From Tetradesmus obliquus (Eukaryota > Chlorophyta > Chlorophyceae > Sphaeropleales > Scenedesmaceae): 64,000 nt of DNA. Within the stretch, counting starts at the first letter, position 1, and every line of letters begins with the position of its first letter. Made by a program: the position numbers and the translations under genes. Under the pieces are notes generated by a model. It was not told where the DNA came from. It was given only the letters and a program-made list of their open reading frames with translations, and made no database searches. Below, piece after piece: positions 9,836-20,997 of the stretch. Location: NCBI GenBank assembly GCA_030272155.1, contig CP126193.1:5146001-5210000 (forward strand). Reading direction: 5' to 3'.

Positions 9836-12800
9836 AAATTTCCTTCAGTGGCAACAACCAAAACCATGAGGCTGTGCCTGCACATTGTTCTCATGTTCTG
9901 CTTGGGCCAGGCCATGTCATCATGTTTCTCTGCACATGCTCTTTGTCTGTCAACACTGCTGAGCTGTGTCGTCCATCGGCATTTGGTGTGAATGTGCAGC
10001 TGCACCAGACTCACAGCAGGAGGGTCCCTTTGCTAAGCCTGTGGCATGGATGCTGATGCCCCCCTGTTTACCTTCTTCGTATTTTTTACAGGCCTCCAAT
10101 TGGTCCTGCTGCGTCCCGCGGTCAGTGCTGGGAGACAGCACACCAGTGGTCAGGATTGATGAGTCGCAGGGGCAGTACTATGCCACTGCTGACCCTGAGT
10201 GCAAGGTCCCCATCACAGCAGATGCTTACCCCTCCACATACCAAGCTGTGTGGATGTGTGGCAACTGCACGGGAGATGGCTGCGTGCCAGCAGATGGAGG
10301 TGAGCTGGCAGCGCAGGCTCAGGGTGCTTGCTGAGCTGTGGGACCGTGATGCTGCCGGCGCTGCAACGGCAGCAGCTGCAAAGCACATTGTGACATCAAG
10401 CCGTACTGCATACTGTCGTGGAACTGGTGACGATAGTGTCATCAATCCCTTCCAGCTTCACTTGGGGCATCTTGATTCATGATTCATGAAACCCAGCCCT
10501 GCCCTGATCTGCCATGTGCTGTGCTGCAGGGCTGTTCCTGGCCCTGCCTGGAGACTGGTGCGTGGACTCCAACAACACGCAGGACGCGCTGGTGCTGTGC
10601 TCCACAGCCGCCCCCCTGTGTGACGCGGGCTACAGCGGCAAGTGCATTGAGCTGGCTGACGAGGCCAAGCAGCCGCTGCTGCTCACACCAAGTGCGTGAC
10701 ACCCGCAGCTGCTGCAGCTGTCATTAGGTTGCTGTGCTGCGTGTTTATGCAGCCATGCAATTGCACTAGTCTTTACCTGGGCTGCTTGCTATATATTGAC
10801 TTGATGGCGCAGCTGTTGCCGCTCAGTGCTGCTGCTGGATGCGTGCTCAGTGGTGCTGCTGCTGCTGCTGCTGCAGGCATGACGCTGCAGTCTGGCATGG
10901 TTGTGGACTTCAGCAAGCTGCAGGAGAGCTACACGGGCCAGTGCTGCCTGCCGCGCTCAGTGCTCAACGACGCCTCAGCAGTCATGCGCATGGACAACTC
11001 CGGCGGCTCATTTTTCGTCAGCAACGACCCAGCCTGTGCCAGCCCCATTCCCAGCAGCGTGTACCCAGCGTCCTTTGAGTACATCAGCATCTGCGCCGCA
11101 CCCACGCCCGCTGCTGCACCCGACACAGCAGCCACCGACGACCTGGGCCTGATTGCTGACGACTTTGCGCCCACGACAGTAGTCCCGACGGAGGTCATTG
11201 TTGACGGAGGTGCGGCTGGAGGTGTCTTGCTGCTGCTGCTGCTGCTACTGCTGCTAGACAGCTGCCTGAAAATGATAGGCGTGCTGCAGCGCTACACCAG
11301 CCTGAGGCACGTGACAGCAGTGGGCAGCGGTAGCAGACCTGCAGCATCCTCACAGTAGTCGCCCCTGCATCAACCCTGCTTGTATCTGCTGTGCAGGTGT
11401 TGTGCTGGTGCCTGCTGGCTCCGCGGACACCGTTGTGCAGTGCAACCCCTACGCATCTGCCTGCTGGGGAGCTGCACCCATCTGGTGAGAGAGTGCTGCT
11501 CACAGTTGTCAACTAAGTGTGTGCTGCAAGCACGTTGATTGGCAGCAACTGCTGCTCGTCTCACATTGGTAGTGTTGAAGATACGCAGAAGCATACATCG
11601 GTTGCCAACAGCTGTTTGCTGGCTGCTGGACTCGCGCATCCACGCTGCTGCTACGGCCGCTGTTGTTCTGCACCGCAGCTCCTTTGCCAACGTGTGCATC
11701 GGCATCAACACGTATGACTACGCCTGGGTGGACAACTACTGGGACGACGCCTACCCATGGGGCTACTACAGGTGGGCCACAGTGCGGGCTGGCGCTGCTG
11801 CTGCAAGTTTCGATAAGCACATGTGCATTGTTTGTGAAGTACGTCAGATAAGTAGGTTGCAATGATTGCTGAGCTCAAAGGAGTCCTTCCATGCATTGCG
11901 TAAGCTGCTCAGCGTACACCAAACACACAAGATGTGCCTGGCATGCGCTGCAGGCCGGCCTGGTTCCGCCCGCTGGCCCCGATCTACCGGCCCTCCTGGT
12001 GGCGCCAGCCCTACATCCACAACCATGACGGTCACAGGCCATGGTGGAACCCGCGGCCAGATGGATGGAACGGCGGCCACATCCCCGGCGGCTGGCGCCC
12101 CGGCCACCGCCCCGACAGCTGGGCCCCCAAGCCATGTGAGCACACATCACCAAAAAACACAACTCACCTCAAGCACCCTGCAGAGCATGTTGAGCAGTGC
12201 CCAATGCTGCTTTTGTGCAAGCCCACTTCTTCCCTGCTGAACAACACAGTGCTGCATATCTGATCCCTTTTTTAGCACTTCAAGCCGCCTGCCGCAATGA
12301 CCCTGACTTGTCCCTGTGCTGCTTCACCTTGCTGCTTGCCCCCTTGCCCCAGCCTGGAAGCCTCCTTCAGGCTGGAAGCCCGACCAGCACCAGCACGCTG
12401 GGCCGTTCTGGCGGCCAGGCTCAAGGAACCCCGGCACACCCGCGCCCAACCCAGGTGTGTGCACACAAGGCTCAGCATCACACGCCCTAATTATTGTGAG
12501 CGGCCTTCCTTTGTGCAATCAGCTGCCTCCAGCAGAGACTGCTGGCCGGCACAGATAAATAAGCATGCGCTGCTGAGTGCCAAGCCTATGTGTTGTGCTG
12601 TGCACAGCACCTCTGAGCTGACTGCGGTGCGCTGTCTGTTGCTGTTGCAGGTGCCGTCACAGGACACCCCACTGGCCCAGGCGTGGTGAGCAGCTGGTTA
12701 CAACCAAATGCATCAGCACTTGATGCTGTAGCTGACAGCAAAAAAAGTAGCTGCCAGCTGCCAGCAACTGAGCTTTGACAATGTAGTGGTGGGTTGTGGT

Positions 12801-14151
12801 GGGATCAGCAGCACCAAGTCAAACCCAACTTGCGGCCTGAGCACTCACTGACGCAAATTCAATGGCCTGGCATCCTCAATGGCCTGGCGTCCTCAACCGC
12901 AGGTGCTGCCCACCAGCCCCCGCAGCACAGGCTCCAGCTTCCTCAACCCAGGCAGGGGCGGTGCCAGCCTCGACGGCACCAGGCCTGGCACTGGCACTGG
13001 CCGCAACTGGTGGCAGGGTGGCGGGCCTCTGCGCAGCACCGGCAGCCGCGGCTTGGGGCGGCCCGGCAGGGGCAGCACTCCCACAACCCCTGCTGCTGGC
13101 ATGCCTGGCAGCCCGACTGGGCTGGGCGGGCGTGGGCCTGGCATCACCCCTGGCAGCTCAGCTCCTCGCGGGCCGGGGGCCTCCACCCCAGGCACCAACA
13201 CTCCTGGCCCGCGTGGCGGCTCTGGCAGCACAGGTCCCAGGTGGGGCTCCTTCATGCCATACACCCCACGCACACCAGGTGCTGCCACGCCTGGCCGTGG
13301 CGTTGGCTCCACACCCACTGCCCCTACTGGGCGCCCCTCCTGGCAGCTGACCCCTCCACGTGGCAGCACCACGTACACACCCACCCCAGCCATGGGGTAC
13401 AACCCCATCCGCGGCGGCGCGCCCGGGCGCAGCTTCACCCCTGCACCAGCTGCTGTTGCTCCCGGCCGTATCAGCACTCCCTTTGCGCCTGCACCTGCCA
13501 GGGTAAGGCTGGCGTGCTGCTGTGATTAGTGCCTGAACCTTCACAGTGATTGTGCAAAGTCATGAAAGCTACAAAGTTTAGCTTGAAAAGGCTACATTTT
13601 TCACACCTGCCAAAACACGTCAGCCACCTGTCGTAACTATAACCTGTCAATTTGCTGCGCATGTGCAGGGCTACACCCCTCCTGGCCGCATGACAACTCC
13701 AGGGCGCAGCTTCACGCCAGCGCCAGTCATGGCCGCGCCCAGGCCCACCTACACGCCTCCACCCACACTGGTCAGCCCGCCAAGGACGCCCAGCTGGGGC
13801 ACCTTCACGCCCGCACCCGCGCGCTCCTCTTTTGCGCCATCCACGTCCATGTTTGGCGGCTACTCTCCACGCAGCAGCTACTCGCCCAGCTGGGGCTCAG
13901 GCTACACCGCGCCAAGGTACACGCCCAGCTACAGTGCACCCAGGTATACACCCAGCTACAGCGCGCCAAGATACACGCCCAGCTACAGTGCACCACGGTA
14001 CACACCTAGCTACTCGGCGCCGCGCAGCTCCTGGGGAGGGGGCGGTTTTTCCCGCGGCTTCAGCGGCGGTGGAGGCAGGTCCTTTGGTGGTGGCGGCAGG
14101 AGCTTCGGTGGTGGTGGCGGCAGGAGGGGCCTCAGGGCTGACAGGGTGTAA
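9538..14151 (+). CDS. Secreted, Cys-module, TP/YTP-repeat, Gly-rich protein; probable cell-wall/extracellular-matrix protein
   Basis: Twelve exons join in phase: 9538-9610, 9723-9772, 10092-10299, 10530-10691, 10877-11209, 11397-11484, 11679-11771, 11954-12135, 12353-12454, 12651-12685, 12903-13502, 13669-14151 (TAA). They encode about 802 residues. Residues 1-19 form a classic signal peptide ending in TASA. Next come two related Cys modules, each with an MTL-SG start and CC-PRSVL. A Tyr/Trp/Asp-rich stretch follows (YDYAWVDNYWDDAYPWGYY), then Trp/Pro/Gly/His-rich sequence, a long Pro/Thr/Gly region with RSFTPAP motifs, four APRYTPSYS repeats and a Gly-rich tail with RSFGGGG. I do not recognise the family. 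Hydroxyproline-type TP/SP motifs, Tyr-rich repeats and the signal peptide suggest an extracellular structural protein, possibly glycosylated or Tyr cross-linked. That role is inference. The ATG at 9538 is chosen because it starts the signal peptide. Confidence 0.78.
9723..11484 (+). repeat. Exon-cassette duplication encoding two Cys modules
   Basis: Copy 1 is exons 2-4 (9723-10691); copy 2 is exons 5-6 (10877-11484) and may run into exon 7. Both begin in phase 1 just before an MTL-SG motif. Both contain CC-PRSVL, an R-D-S-G segment, a DP-C-PI segment and YP, then a phase-1 intron after Asp-Gly, followed by a hydrophobic strand and a Cys-rich end. Copy 1 has an extra intron (9773-10091) that copy 2 lacks. 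Confidence 0.8.
9764..9834 (+). repeat. Duplicated splice donor followed by a (GCA)15 microsatellite
   Basis: The end of exon 2 carries AGGGTGAGC twice in tandem, so GTGAGC donors occur at 9773 and 9782. The second would add three in-frame codons (Val-Ser-Arg). Immediately downstream, 9788-9834 is an uninterrupted GCA repeat of 15 units plus two bases, within the intron. Confidence 0.85.
13909..14016 (+). repeat. Four 27-bp tandem repeats encoding APRYTPSYS
   Basis: Units at 13909-13935, 13936-13962, 13963-13989 and 13990-14016 each encode APRYTPSYS with no amino-acid change, while codon third positions differ (for example GCG/GCA, TAC/TAT, AGT/AGC/TCG). The following bases encode APR again before the Gly-rich tail. 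Synonymous-only variation fits selection on the peptide repeat. Confidence 0.92.
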
Positions 14152-15308
14152 GTTTTGATGCAGTTCGCCAAGATCAGCGCCTGCAGCCAATTTGTGCTGA
14201 GCTATTTTATTGCACCATTGATTCCTATAAGAGATATGGCTGGCACCAGAATCTGCATGCCACACCCTTTTACCTGGTACGTGTGCTGTAGCACACTACC
14301 TGAATGCATCCCGTCCCATACCTGTGTTGGCAAACAACTGCACTCTCCCTGCTTAGTGGATCCTGCTGGAGGTTGCATGTTGCGATCACTGCAATGAATT
14401 GAAGGGTGGTTGTCAGCATTGGACTGATCTGCTCTAGTGATCACAAAGAGTGCACGCTGCCCTCCGGATCAGCAGAATGGAAGTTTCATAATACGTATGC
14501 GCGCTATGCACTTCGCGGGTTTCTTCGTGCGCTAATTTATTTGTTTGTGGATGCTGTCACAAGGCCTATCAGACCCCGTGAGAAGCATGCCCGAAGGGCA
14601 TCCCAGACCTGACCGAGTGCCCAATTTCACTTCTATCACATCCATTCAGGGAATGTTCTGTGATGTGTAAAAGACCATGACTTGACAATTCCTTCAGGCA
14701 ATTCAGTTACAAGGGCTGGATCAAGCAACCGTGAACTCACTCCATAAAATGATGCATTGAGATGGTTGGGCAACCTGTTCCGACACCTGAAGCAAGAAAG
14801 TTACAAGGGCTGACCTACATAACTGTGCACTTGCTCCACAAAAAGATCCCTTGAGAGAGTGAGGCAACCTGTTCCGCACTCACCCCACAGGTCTCTTGTA
14901 CCAAGAGACGCTGTCACACGATCATGCAGACAGCCCCGTGCGGGGCAGCCCCAAAAGGCATCCAGGACCTGACCGAGTGCCCAGACTCCACTAAAATCAC
15001 AGTTACGCAATGACGTCCTGTGATGTGTGACAGACCGTGACTGGCCCTTGAAACAAAAGCTGTCCATAGTGTAGCTGTCAGCTATCAATGCATGGTGACT
15101 TGCACACCTCTAAAAGCTGCACCTCACAGGCAGCATTACGACACACACACACAAGACGCCTATTTATAGGTGACTGAGTGAGGGTCTCCAGTTGCTGCGG
15201 CTGCTGACACTGCTGTGCTGGGCAGGCAAAGTGAGCCGGCGCGCGCCTGCTGGATGCCAGCATGCGCCGTGCGCCTACCTTCACTCCTGCATGCAGAAGC
15301 CGCCAGCC
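14152..15308. other. Intergenic region between the secreted-protein gene and the satellite array
   Basis: No gene is supported. A TGTAA lies at 14147-14151, overlapping the stop codon, and another at 14666-14670; the second is the more plausible poly(A) signal position but gives a long 3' UTR. A short AC-dinucleotide tract is at about 15139-15151. Most of 14552-15041 consists of two old duplications listed separately. Confidence 0.6.
14552..15041 (+). repeat. Two nested, diverged direct duplications beside the satellite
   Basis: Unit A (about 132 bp) is at 14552-14683 and 14910-15041. Both copies share GCTGTCACA, CCTGACCGAGTGCCCA and CTGTGATGTGT. Unit B (about 84 bp) is at 14705-14788 and 14799-14882. 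Both copies begin AGTTACAAGGGCTG and share GGCAACCTGTTCCG near the end. The order is A-B-B-A, all in the same orientation. Divergence is clearly higher than within the satellite, so these are older. They show no similarity to the satellite monomer. Confidence 0.8.
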
Positions 15309-17312
15309 AACCTTGCCAACCCGCATCCTGCCCCCAGGACATTCGTACGGCTTATAATTTGATAAATCAGCATTTTACAAAGAGATATAACAATGAATAA
15401 ACTTTCACGAAGCACACCTAACACATTTCCATAATGGGCCACGAGGCGGGCCTGAGTGAAAATTCAACCGGCGCGGCGCATCGAAGGCCGCTGCGCTTAT
15501 TTTCGTCTGTCAGTCCTAGGCATGTGAGGGCCTAACATGCTTGGTCATGGAACTTCCGGGATAAAATCGTCCAGTAGGAATTTTAGCCGGCCAGTGAGTT
15601 TCCAGTGGCGGTCCACAGACAACCTTGCCAACCCGCATCCTGCCCCCAGGACATTCGTACGGCTTATAATTTAATAAATCAACATTTTACAAAGAGATAT
15701 ATCAATGAATAAACTTTCACGAAGCACACCGCACATTTCCATAATGGGCCACGAGGCGGGCCTGTGTGAAAATTCAACCGGCGCGGCGCATCGAAGGCCG
15801 CTGCGCTTATTTCCGTATGTCAGTCCTAGGCATGTGAGGGCCTAACATGCTTGGTCATGGAACGTCCGGGATAAAATCGTCCAGTAGGAATTTTAGCCGG
15901 CCAGTGAGTTTCCAGTGGCGGTCCACAGACAACCTTGCCAACCCGCATCCTGCCCCCAGGACATTCGTACGGCTTATAATTTGATAAATCAGCATTTTAC
16001 AAAGAGATATAACAATGAATAAACTTTCACGAAGCACACCTAACACATTTCCATAATGGGCCACGAGGCGGGCCTGAGTGAAAATTCAACCGGCGCGGCG
16101 CATCGAAGGCCGCTGCGCTTATTTTCGTATGTCAGTCCTAGGCATGTGAGGGCCTAACATGCTTGGTCATGGAACGTCCGGGATAAAATCGTCCAGTAGG
16201 AATTTTAGCCGGCCAGTGAGTTTCCAGTGGCGGTCCACAGACAACCTTGCCAACCCGCATCCTGCCCCCAGGACATTCGTACGGCTTATAATTTAATAAA
16301 TCAACATTTTACAAAGAGATATATCAATGAATAAACTTTCACGAAGCACACCGCACATTTCCATAATGGGCCACGAGGCGGGCCCGAGTGAAAATTCAAC
16401 CGGCGCGGCGCATTGAAGGCCGCTGCGCTTATTTCCGTATGTCAGTCCTAGGCATGTGAGGGCCTAACATGCTTGGTCATAGAACGTCCGGGATAAAATC
16501 GTCCAGTAGGAATTTTAGCCGGCCAGTGAGTTTCCAGTGGCGGTCCACAGACAACCTTGCCAACCCGCATCCTGCCCCCAGGACATTCGTACGGCTTATA
16601 ATTTGATAAATCAACATTTTACAAAGAGATATAACAATGAATAAACTTTCACGAAGCACACCTAACACATTTCCATAATGGGCCACGAGGCGGGCCTGAG
16701 TGAAAATTCAACCGGCGCGGCGCATCGAAGGCCGCTGCGCTTATTTTCGTCTGTCAGTCCTAGGCATGTGAGGGCCTAACATGCTTGGTCATGGAACGTC
16801 CGGGATAAAATCGTCCAGTAGGAATTTTAGCCGGCCAGTGAGTTTCCAGTGGCGGTCCACAGACAACCTTGCCAACCCGCATCCTGCCCCCAGGACATTC
16901 GTACGGCTTATAATTTAATAAATCAACATTTTACAAAGAGATATATCAATGAATAAACTTTCACGAAGCACACCGCACATTTCCATAATGGGCCACGAGG
17001 CGGGCCCGAGTGAAAATTCAACCGGCGCGGCGCATTGAAGGCCGCTGCGCTTATTTCCGTATGTCAGTCCTAGGCATGTGAGGGCCTAACATGCTTGGTC
17101 ATAGAACGTCCGGGATAAAATCGTCCAGTAGGAATTTTAGCCGGCCAGTGAGTTTCCAGTGGCGGTCCACAGACAACCTTGCCAACCCGCATCCTGCCCC
17201 CAGGACATTCGTACGGCTTATAATTTGATAAATCAACATTTTACAAAGAGATATAACAATGAATAAACTTTCACGAAGCACACCTAACACATTTCCATAA
17301 TGGGCCACGAGG
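15309..17312 (+). repeat. Rim of the array: simple A/B dimers, 622-bp period
   Basis: Landmark spacing alternates 310 and 312 bp (GACAACC at 15618, 15928, 16240, 16550, 16862), giving a plain dimer repeated about three times. No A-tailed insert or TATATAT subtype is present. The first monomer carries private changes such as GAACTTCCGGG in place of GAACGTCCGGG, as expected at an array edge. Confidence 0.9.
15471..15496 (+). other. Hairpin-forming GC-rich core of each satellite monomer
   Basis: GCGCGGCG (15471-15478) can pair with CGCTGCGC (15489-15496) over eight positions with one G-T wobble and a 10-nt loop. The motif recurs in every monomer and is followed by an AT-rich TTATTT. First copy annotated. 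Whether it folds or binds a protein in vivo is unknown. Confidence 0.5.
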
Positions 17313-17340
17313 AAAATAAAAATAAAAATGGGCCACGAGG
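17300..17340 (+). mobile_element. A/T-tail insert (type III), 21 copies; first copy annotated
   Basis: AAAATAAAAATAAAA lies between two copies of ATGGGCCACGAGG, exactly the target and breakpoints of the CTTC-poly(A) insert. It is either a decayed form of that tail or a second event. Further copies start at 19237, 21810, 23760, 25712, 27637, 30210, 32175, 34121, 36091, 38015, 39910, 41834, 43729, 45653, 47923, 48879, 51457, 53109, 59093 and 61333. Every copy is followed within about 280 bp by the TATATAT-subtype monomer, so the two changes travel as one haplotype. Confidence 0.75.
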
Positions 17341-18260
17341 CGGGCCTGTGTGAAAATTCAACCGGCGCGGCGCATCGAAGGCCGCTGCGCTTATTTTCGT
17401 ATGTCAGTCCTAGGCATGTGAGGGCCTAACATGCTTGGTCATGGAACGTCCGGGATAAAATCGTCCAGTAGGAATTTTAGCCGGCCAGTGAGTTTCCAGT
17501 GGCGGTCCACAGACAACCTTGCCAACCCGCATCCTGCCCCCAGGACATTCGTACGGCTTATAATTTGATAAATCAACATTTTATATATATAACAATGAAT
17601 AAACTTTCACGAAGCACACCGCACATTTCCATAATGGGCCGCGAGGCGGGCCCGAGTGAAAATTCAACCGGCGCGGCGCATCGAAGGCCGCTGCGCTTAT
17701 TTCCGTATGTCAGTCCTAGGCATGTGAGGGCCTAACATGCTTGGTCATCCGGGAACGTCCGGGATAAAATCGTCCAGCAGGAATTTTAGCCGGCCAGTGA
17801 GTTTCCAGTGGCGGTCCACAGACAACCTTGCCAACCCGCATCCTGCCCCCAGGACATTCGTACGGCTTATAATTTGATAAATCAACATTTTACAAAGAGA
17901 TATGACAATGAATAAACTTTCACGAAGCGCACCTAGCACATTTCTATAATGGGCCACGAGGCGGGCCTGAGTGAAAATTCAACCGGCGCGGCGCATCGAA
18001 GGCCGCTGCGCTTATTTTCGTATGTCAGTCCTAGGCATGTGAGGGCCTAACATGCTTGGTCATGGAACGTCCGGGATAAAATCGTCCAGTAGGAATTTTA
18101 GCCGGCCAGTGAGTTTCCAGTGGCGGTCCATAGACAACCTTGCCAACCCGCATCCTGCCCCCAGGACATTCGTACGGCTTCAAATGTGATAAATCAGCAT
18201 TTTACAAAGAGATATAACAATGAATAAACTTTCACGAAGCACACCTAACACATTTCCATA

Positions 18261-18302
18261 ATGGGCCACGAGGCTTCAAAAAAAAAAAAATGGGCCACGA
18301 GG
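18261..18302 (+). mobile_element. CTTC-poly(A) insert (type II), 6 copies; first copy annotated
   Basis: CTTC followed by about 12-13 A is inserted between two copies of ATGGGCCACGAGG, a 13-bp target duplication. CTTC-A(n) equals the last bases of the type I insert, so the same element family is likely, truncated to four nucleotides. Other copies start at 26673, 37052, 40871, 44690 and 60054. Confidence 0.75.
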
Positions 18303-20924
18303 CGGGCCTGTGTGAAAATTCAACCGGCGCGGCGCATCGAAGGCCGCTGCGCTTATTTTCGTATGTCAGTCCTAGGCATGTGAGGGCCTAACATGCTTGG
18401 TCATGGAACGTCCGGGATAAAATCGTCCAGTAGGAATTTTAGCCGGCCAGTGAGTTTCCAGTGGCGGTCCACAGACAACCTTGCCAACCCGCATCCTGCC
18501 CCCAGGACATTCGTACGGCTTATAATTTGATAAATCAGCATTTTACAAAGAGATATAACAATGAATAAACTTTCACGAAGCACACCTAACACATTTCCAT
18601 AATGGGCCACGAGGCGGGCCTGAGTGAAAATTCAACCGGCGCGGCGCATCGAAGGCCGCTGCGCTTATTTTCGTCTGTCAGTCCTAGGCATGTGAGGGCC
18701 TAACATGCTTGGTCATGGAACGTCCGGGATAAAATCGTCCAGTAGGAATTTTAGCCGGCCAGTGAGTTTCCAGTGGCGGTCCACAGACAACCTTGCCAAC
18801 CCGCATCCTGCCCCCAGGACATTCGTACGGTTTATAATTTAATAAATCAACATTTTACAAAGAGATATATCAATGAATAAACTTTCACGAAGCACACCGC
18901 ACATTTCCATAATGGGCCACGAGGCGGGCCCGAGTGAAAATTCAACCGGCGCGGCGCATTGAAGGCCGCTGCGCTTATTTCCGTATGTCAGTCCTAGGCA
19001 TGTGAGGGCCTAACATGCTTGGTCATAGAACGTCCGGGATAAAATCGTCCAGTAGGAATTTTAGCCGGCCAGTGAGTTTCCAGTGGCGGTCCACAGACAA
19101 CCTTGCCAACCCGCATCCTGCCCCCAGGACATTCGTACGGCTTATAATTTGATAAATCAACATTTTACAAAGAGATATAACAATGAATAAACTTTCACGA
19201 AGCACACCTAACACATTTCCATAATGGGCCACGAGGAAAATAAAAATAAAAATGGGCCACGAGGCGGGCCTGAGTGAAAATTCAACCGGCGCGGCGCATC
19301 GAAGGCCGCTGCGCTTATTTTCGTATGTCAGTCCTAGGCATGTGAGGGCCTAACATGCTTGGTCATGGAACGTCCGGGATAAAATCGTCCAGTAGGAATT
19401 TTAGCCGGCCAGTGAGTTTCCAGTGGCGGTCCACAGACAACCTTGCCAACCCGCATCCTGCCCCCAGGACATTCGTACGGCTTATAATTTGATAAATCAA
19501 CATTTTATATATATAACAATGAATAAACTTTCACGAAGCACACCGCACATTTCCATAATGGGCCGCGAGGCGGGCCCGAGTGAAAATTCAACCGGCGCGG
19601 CGCATCGAAGGCCGCTGCGCTTATTTCCGTATGTCAGTCCTAGGCATGTGAGGGCCTAACATGCTTGGTCATCCGGGAACGTCCGGGATAAAATCGTCCA
19701 GCAGGAATTTTAGCCGGCCAGTGAGTTTCCAGTGGCGGTCCACAGACAACCTTGCCAACCCGCATCCTGCCCCCAGGACATTCGTACGGCTTATAATTTG
19801 ATAAATCAACATTTTACAAAGAGATATGACAATGAATAAACTTTCACGAAGCGCACCTAGCACATTTCTATAATGGGCCACGAGGCGGGCCTGAGTGAAA
19901 ATTCAACCGGCGCGGCGCATCGAAGGCCGCTGCGCTTATTTTCGTCTGTCAGTCCTAGGCATGTGAGGGCCTAACATGCTTGGTCATGGAACGTCCGGGA
20001 TAAAATCGTCCAGTAGGAATTTTAGCCGGCCAGTGAGTTTCCAGTGGCGGTCCATAGACAACCTTGCCAACCCGCATCCTGCCCCCAGGACATTCGTACG
20101 GCTTCAAATGTGATAAATCAGCATTTTACAAAGAGATATGACAATGAATAAACTTTCACGAAGCGCACCTAGCACATTTCTATAATGGGCCACGAGGCGG
20201 GCCTGAGTGAAAATTCAACCGGCGCGGCGCATCGAAGGCCGCTGCGCTTATTTTCGTATGTCAGTCCTAGGCATGTGAGGGCCTAACATGCTTGGTCATG
20301 GAACGTCCGGGATAAAATCGTCCAGTAGGAATTTTAGCCGGCCAGTGAGTTTCCAGTGGCGGTCCACAGACAACCTTGCCAACCCGCATCCTGCCCCCAG
20401 GACATTCGTACGGCTTATAATTTAATAAATCAACATTTTACAAAGAGATATATCAATGAATAAACTTTCACGAAGCACACCGCACATTTCCATAATGGGC
20501 CACGAGGCGGGCCCGAGTGAAAATTCAACCGGCGCGGCGCATTGAAGGCCGCTGCGCTTATTTCCGTATGTCAGTCCTAGGCATGTGAGGGCCTAACATG
20601 CTTGGTCATAGAACGTCCGGGATAAAATCGTCCAGTAGGAATTTTAGCCGGCCAGTGAGTTTCCAGTGGCGGTCCACAGACAACCTTGCCAACCCGCATC
20701 CTGCCCCCAGGACATTCGTACGGCTTATAATTTGATAAATCAACATTTTACAAAGAGATATAACAATGAATAAACTTTCACGAAGCACACCTAACACATT
20801 TCCATAATGGGCCACGAGGCGGGCCTGAGTGAAAATTCAACCGGCGCGGCGCATCGAAGGCCGCTGCGCTTATTTTCGTCTGTCAGTCCTAGGCATGTGA
20901 GGGCCTAACATGCTTGGTCATGGA

Positions 20925-20997
20925 ACGTCCGGGATAAAACCCGGGTTTCTTGCTTCAAAAAAAAAAAAAAAAAAAAAAAAAAACGTCCGGGATAAAA
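20925..20997 (+). mobile_element. Ultra-short A-tailed retroposon end (type I), 17 copies; first copy annotated
   Basis: CCCGGGTTTCTTGCTTC (20940-20956) followed by 27 A interrupts a monomer. The 15-bp target ACGTCCGGGATAAAA is present on both sides (20925-20939 and 20983-20997). A poly(A) tail plus target-site duplication is the signature of target-primed reverse transcription by a LINE or a SINE mobilised by one, here truncated to the last 17 nt. Other copies start at 22889, 24839, 29340, 31291, 33251, 35202, 47356, 50582, 52538, 54190, 55192, 56507, 57514, 58517, 62414 and 63106. All have the same breakpoints, so there was one insertion followed by satellite copying. Tails vary from about 26 to 45 A. 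Confidence 0.82.

Noticed and set aside
12893-13477. 194-residue minus-strand reading frame
   Set aside because: It is antisense to the Pro/Thr/Gly-rich exon 11, whose composition opens frames on both strands. The plus-strand exon has matching splice phases.
15309-15620. CENP-B box-like motif in the monomer
   Set aside because: TTCG-containing stretches were compared with the consensus on both strands; the required A and CGGG positions do not match.
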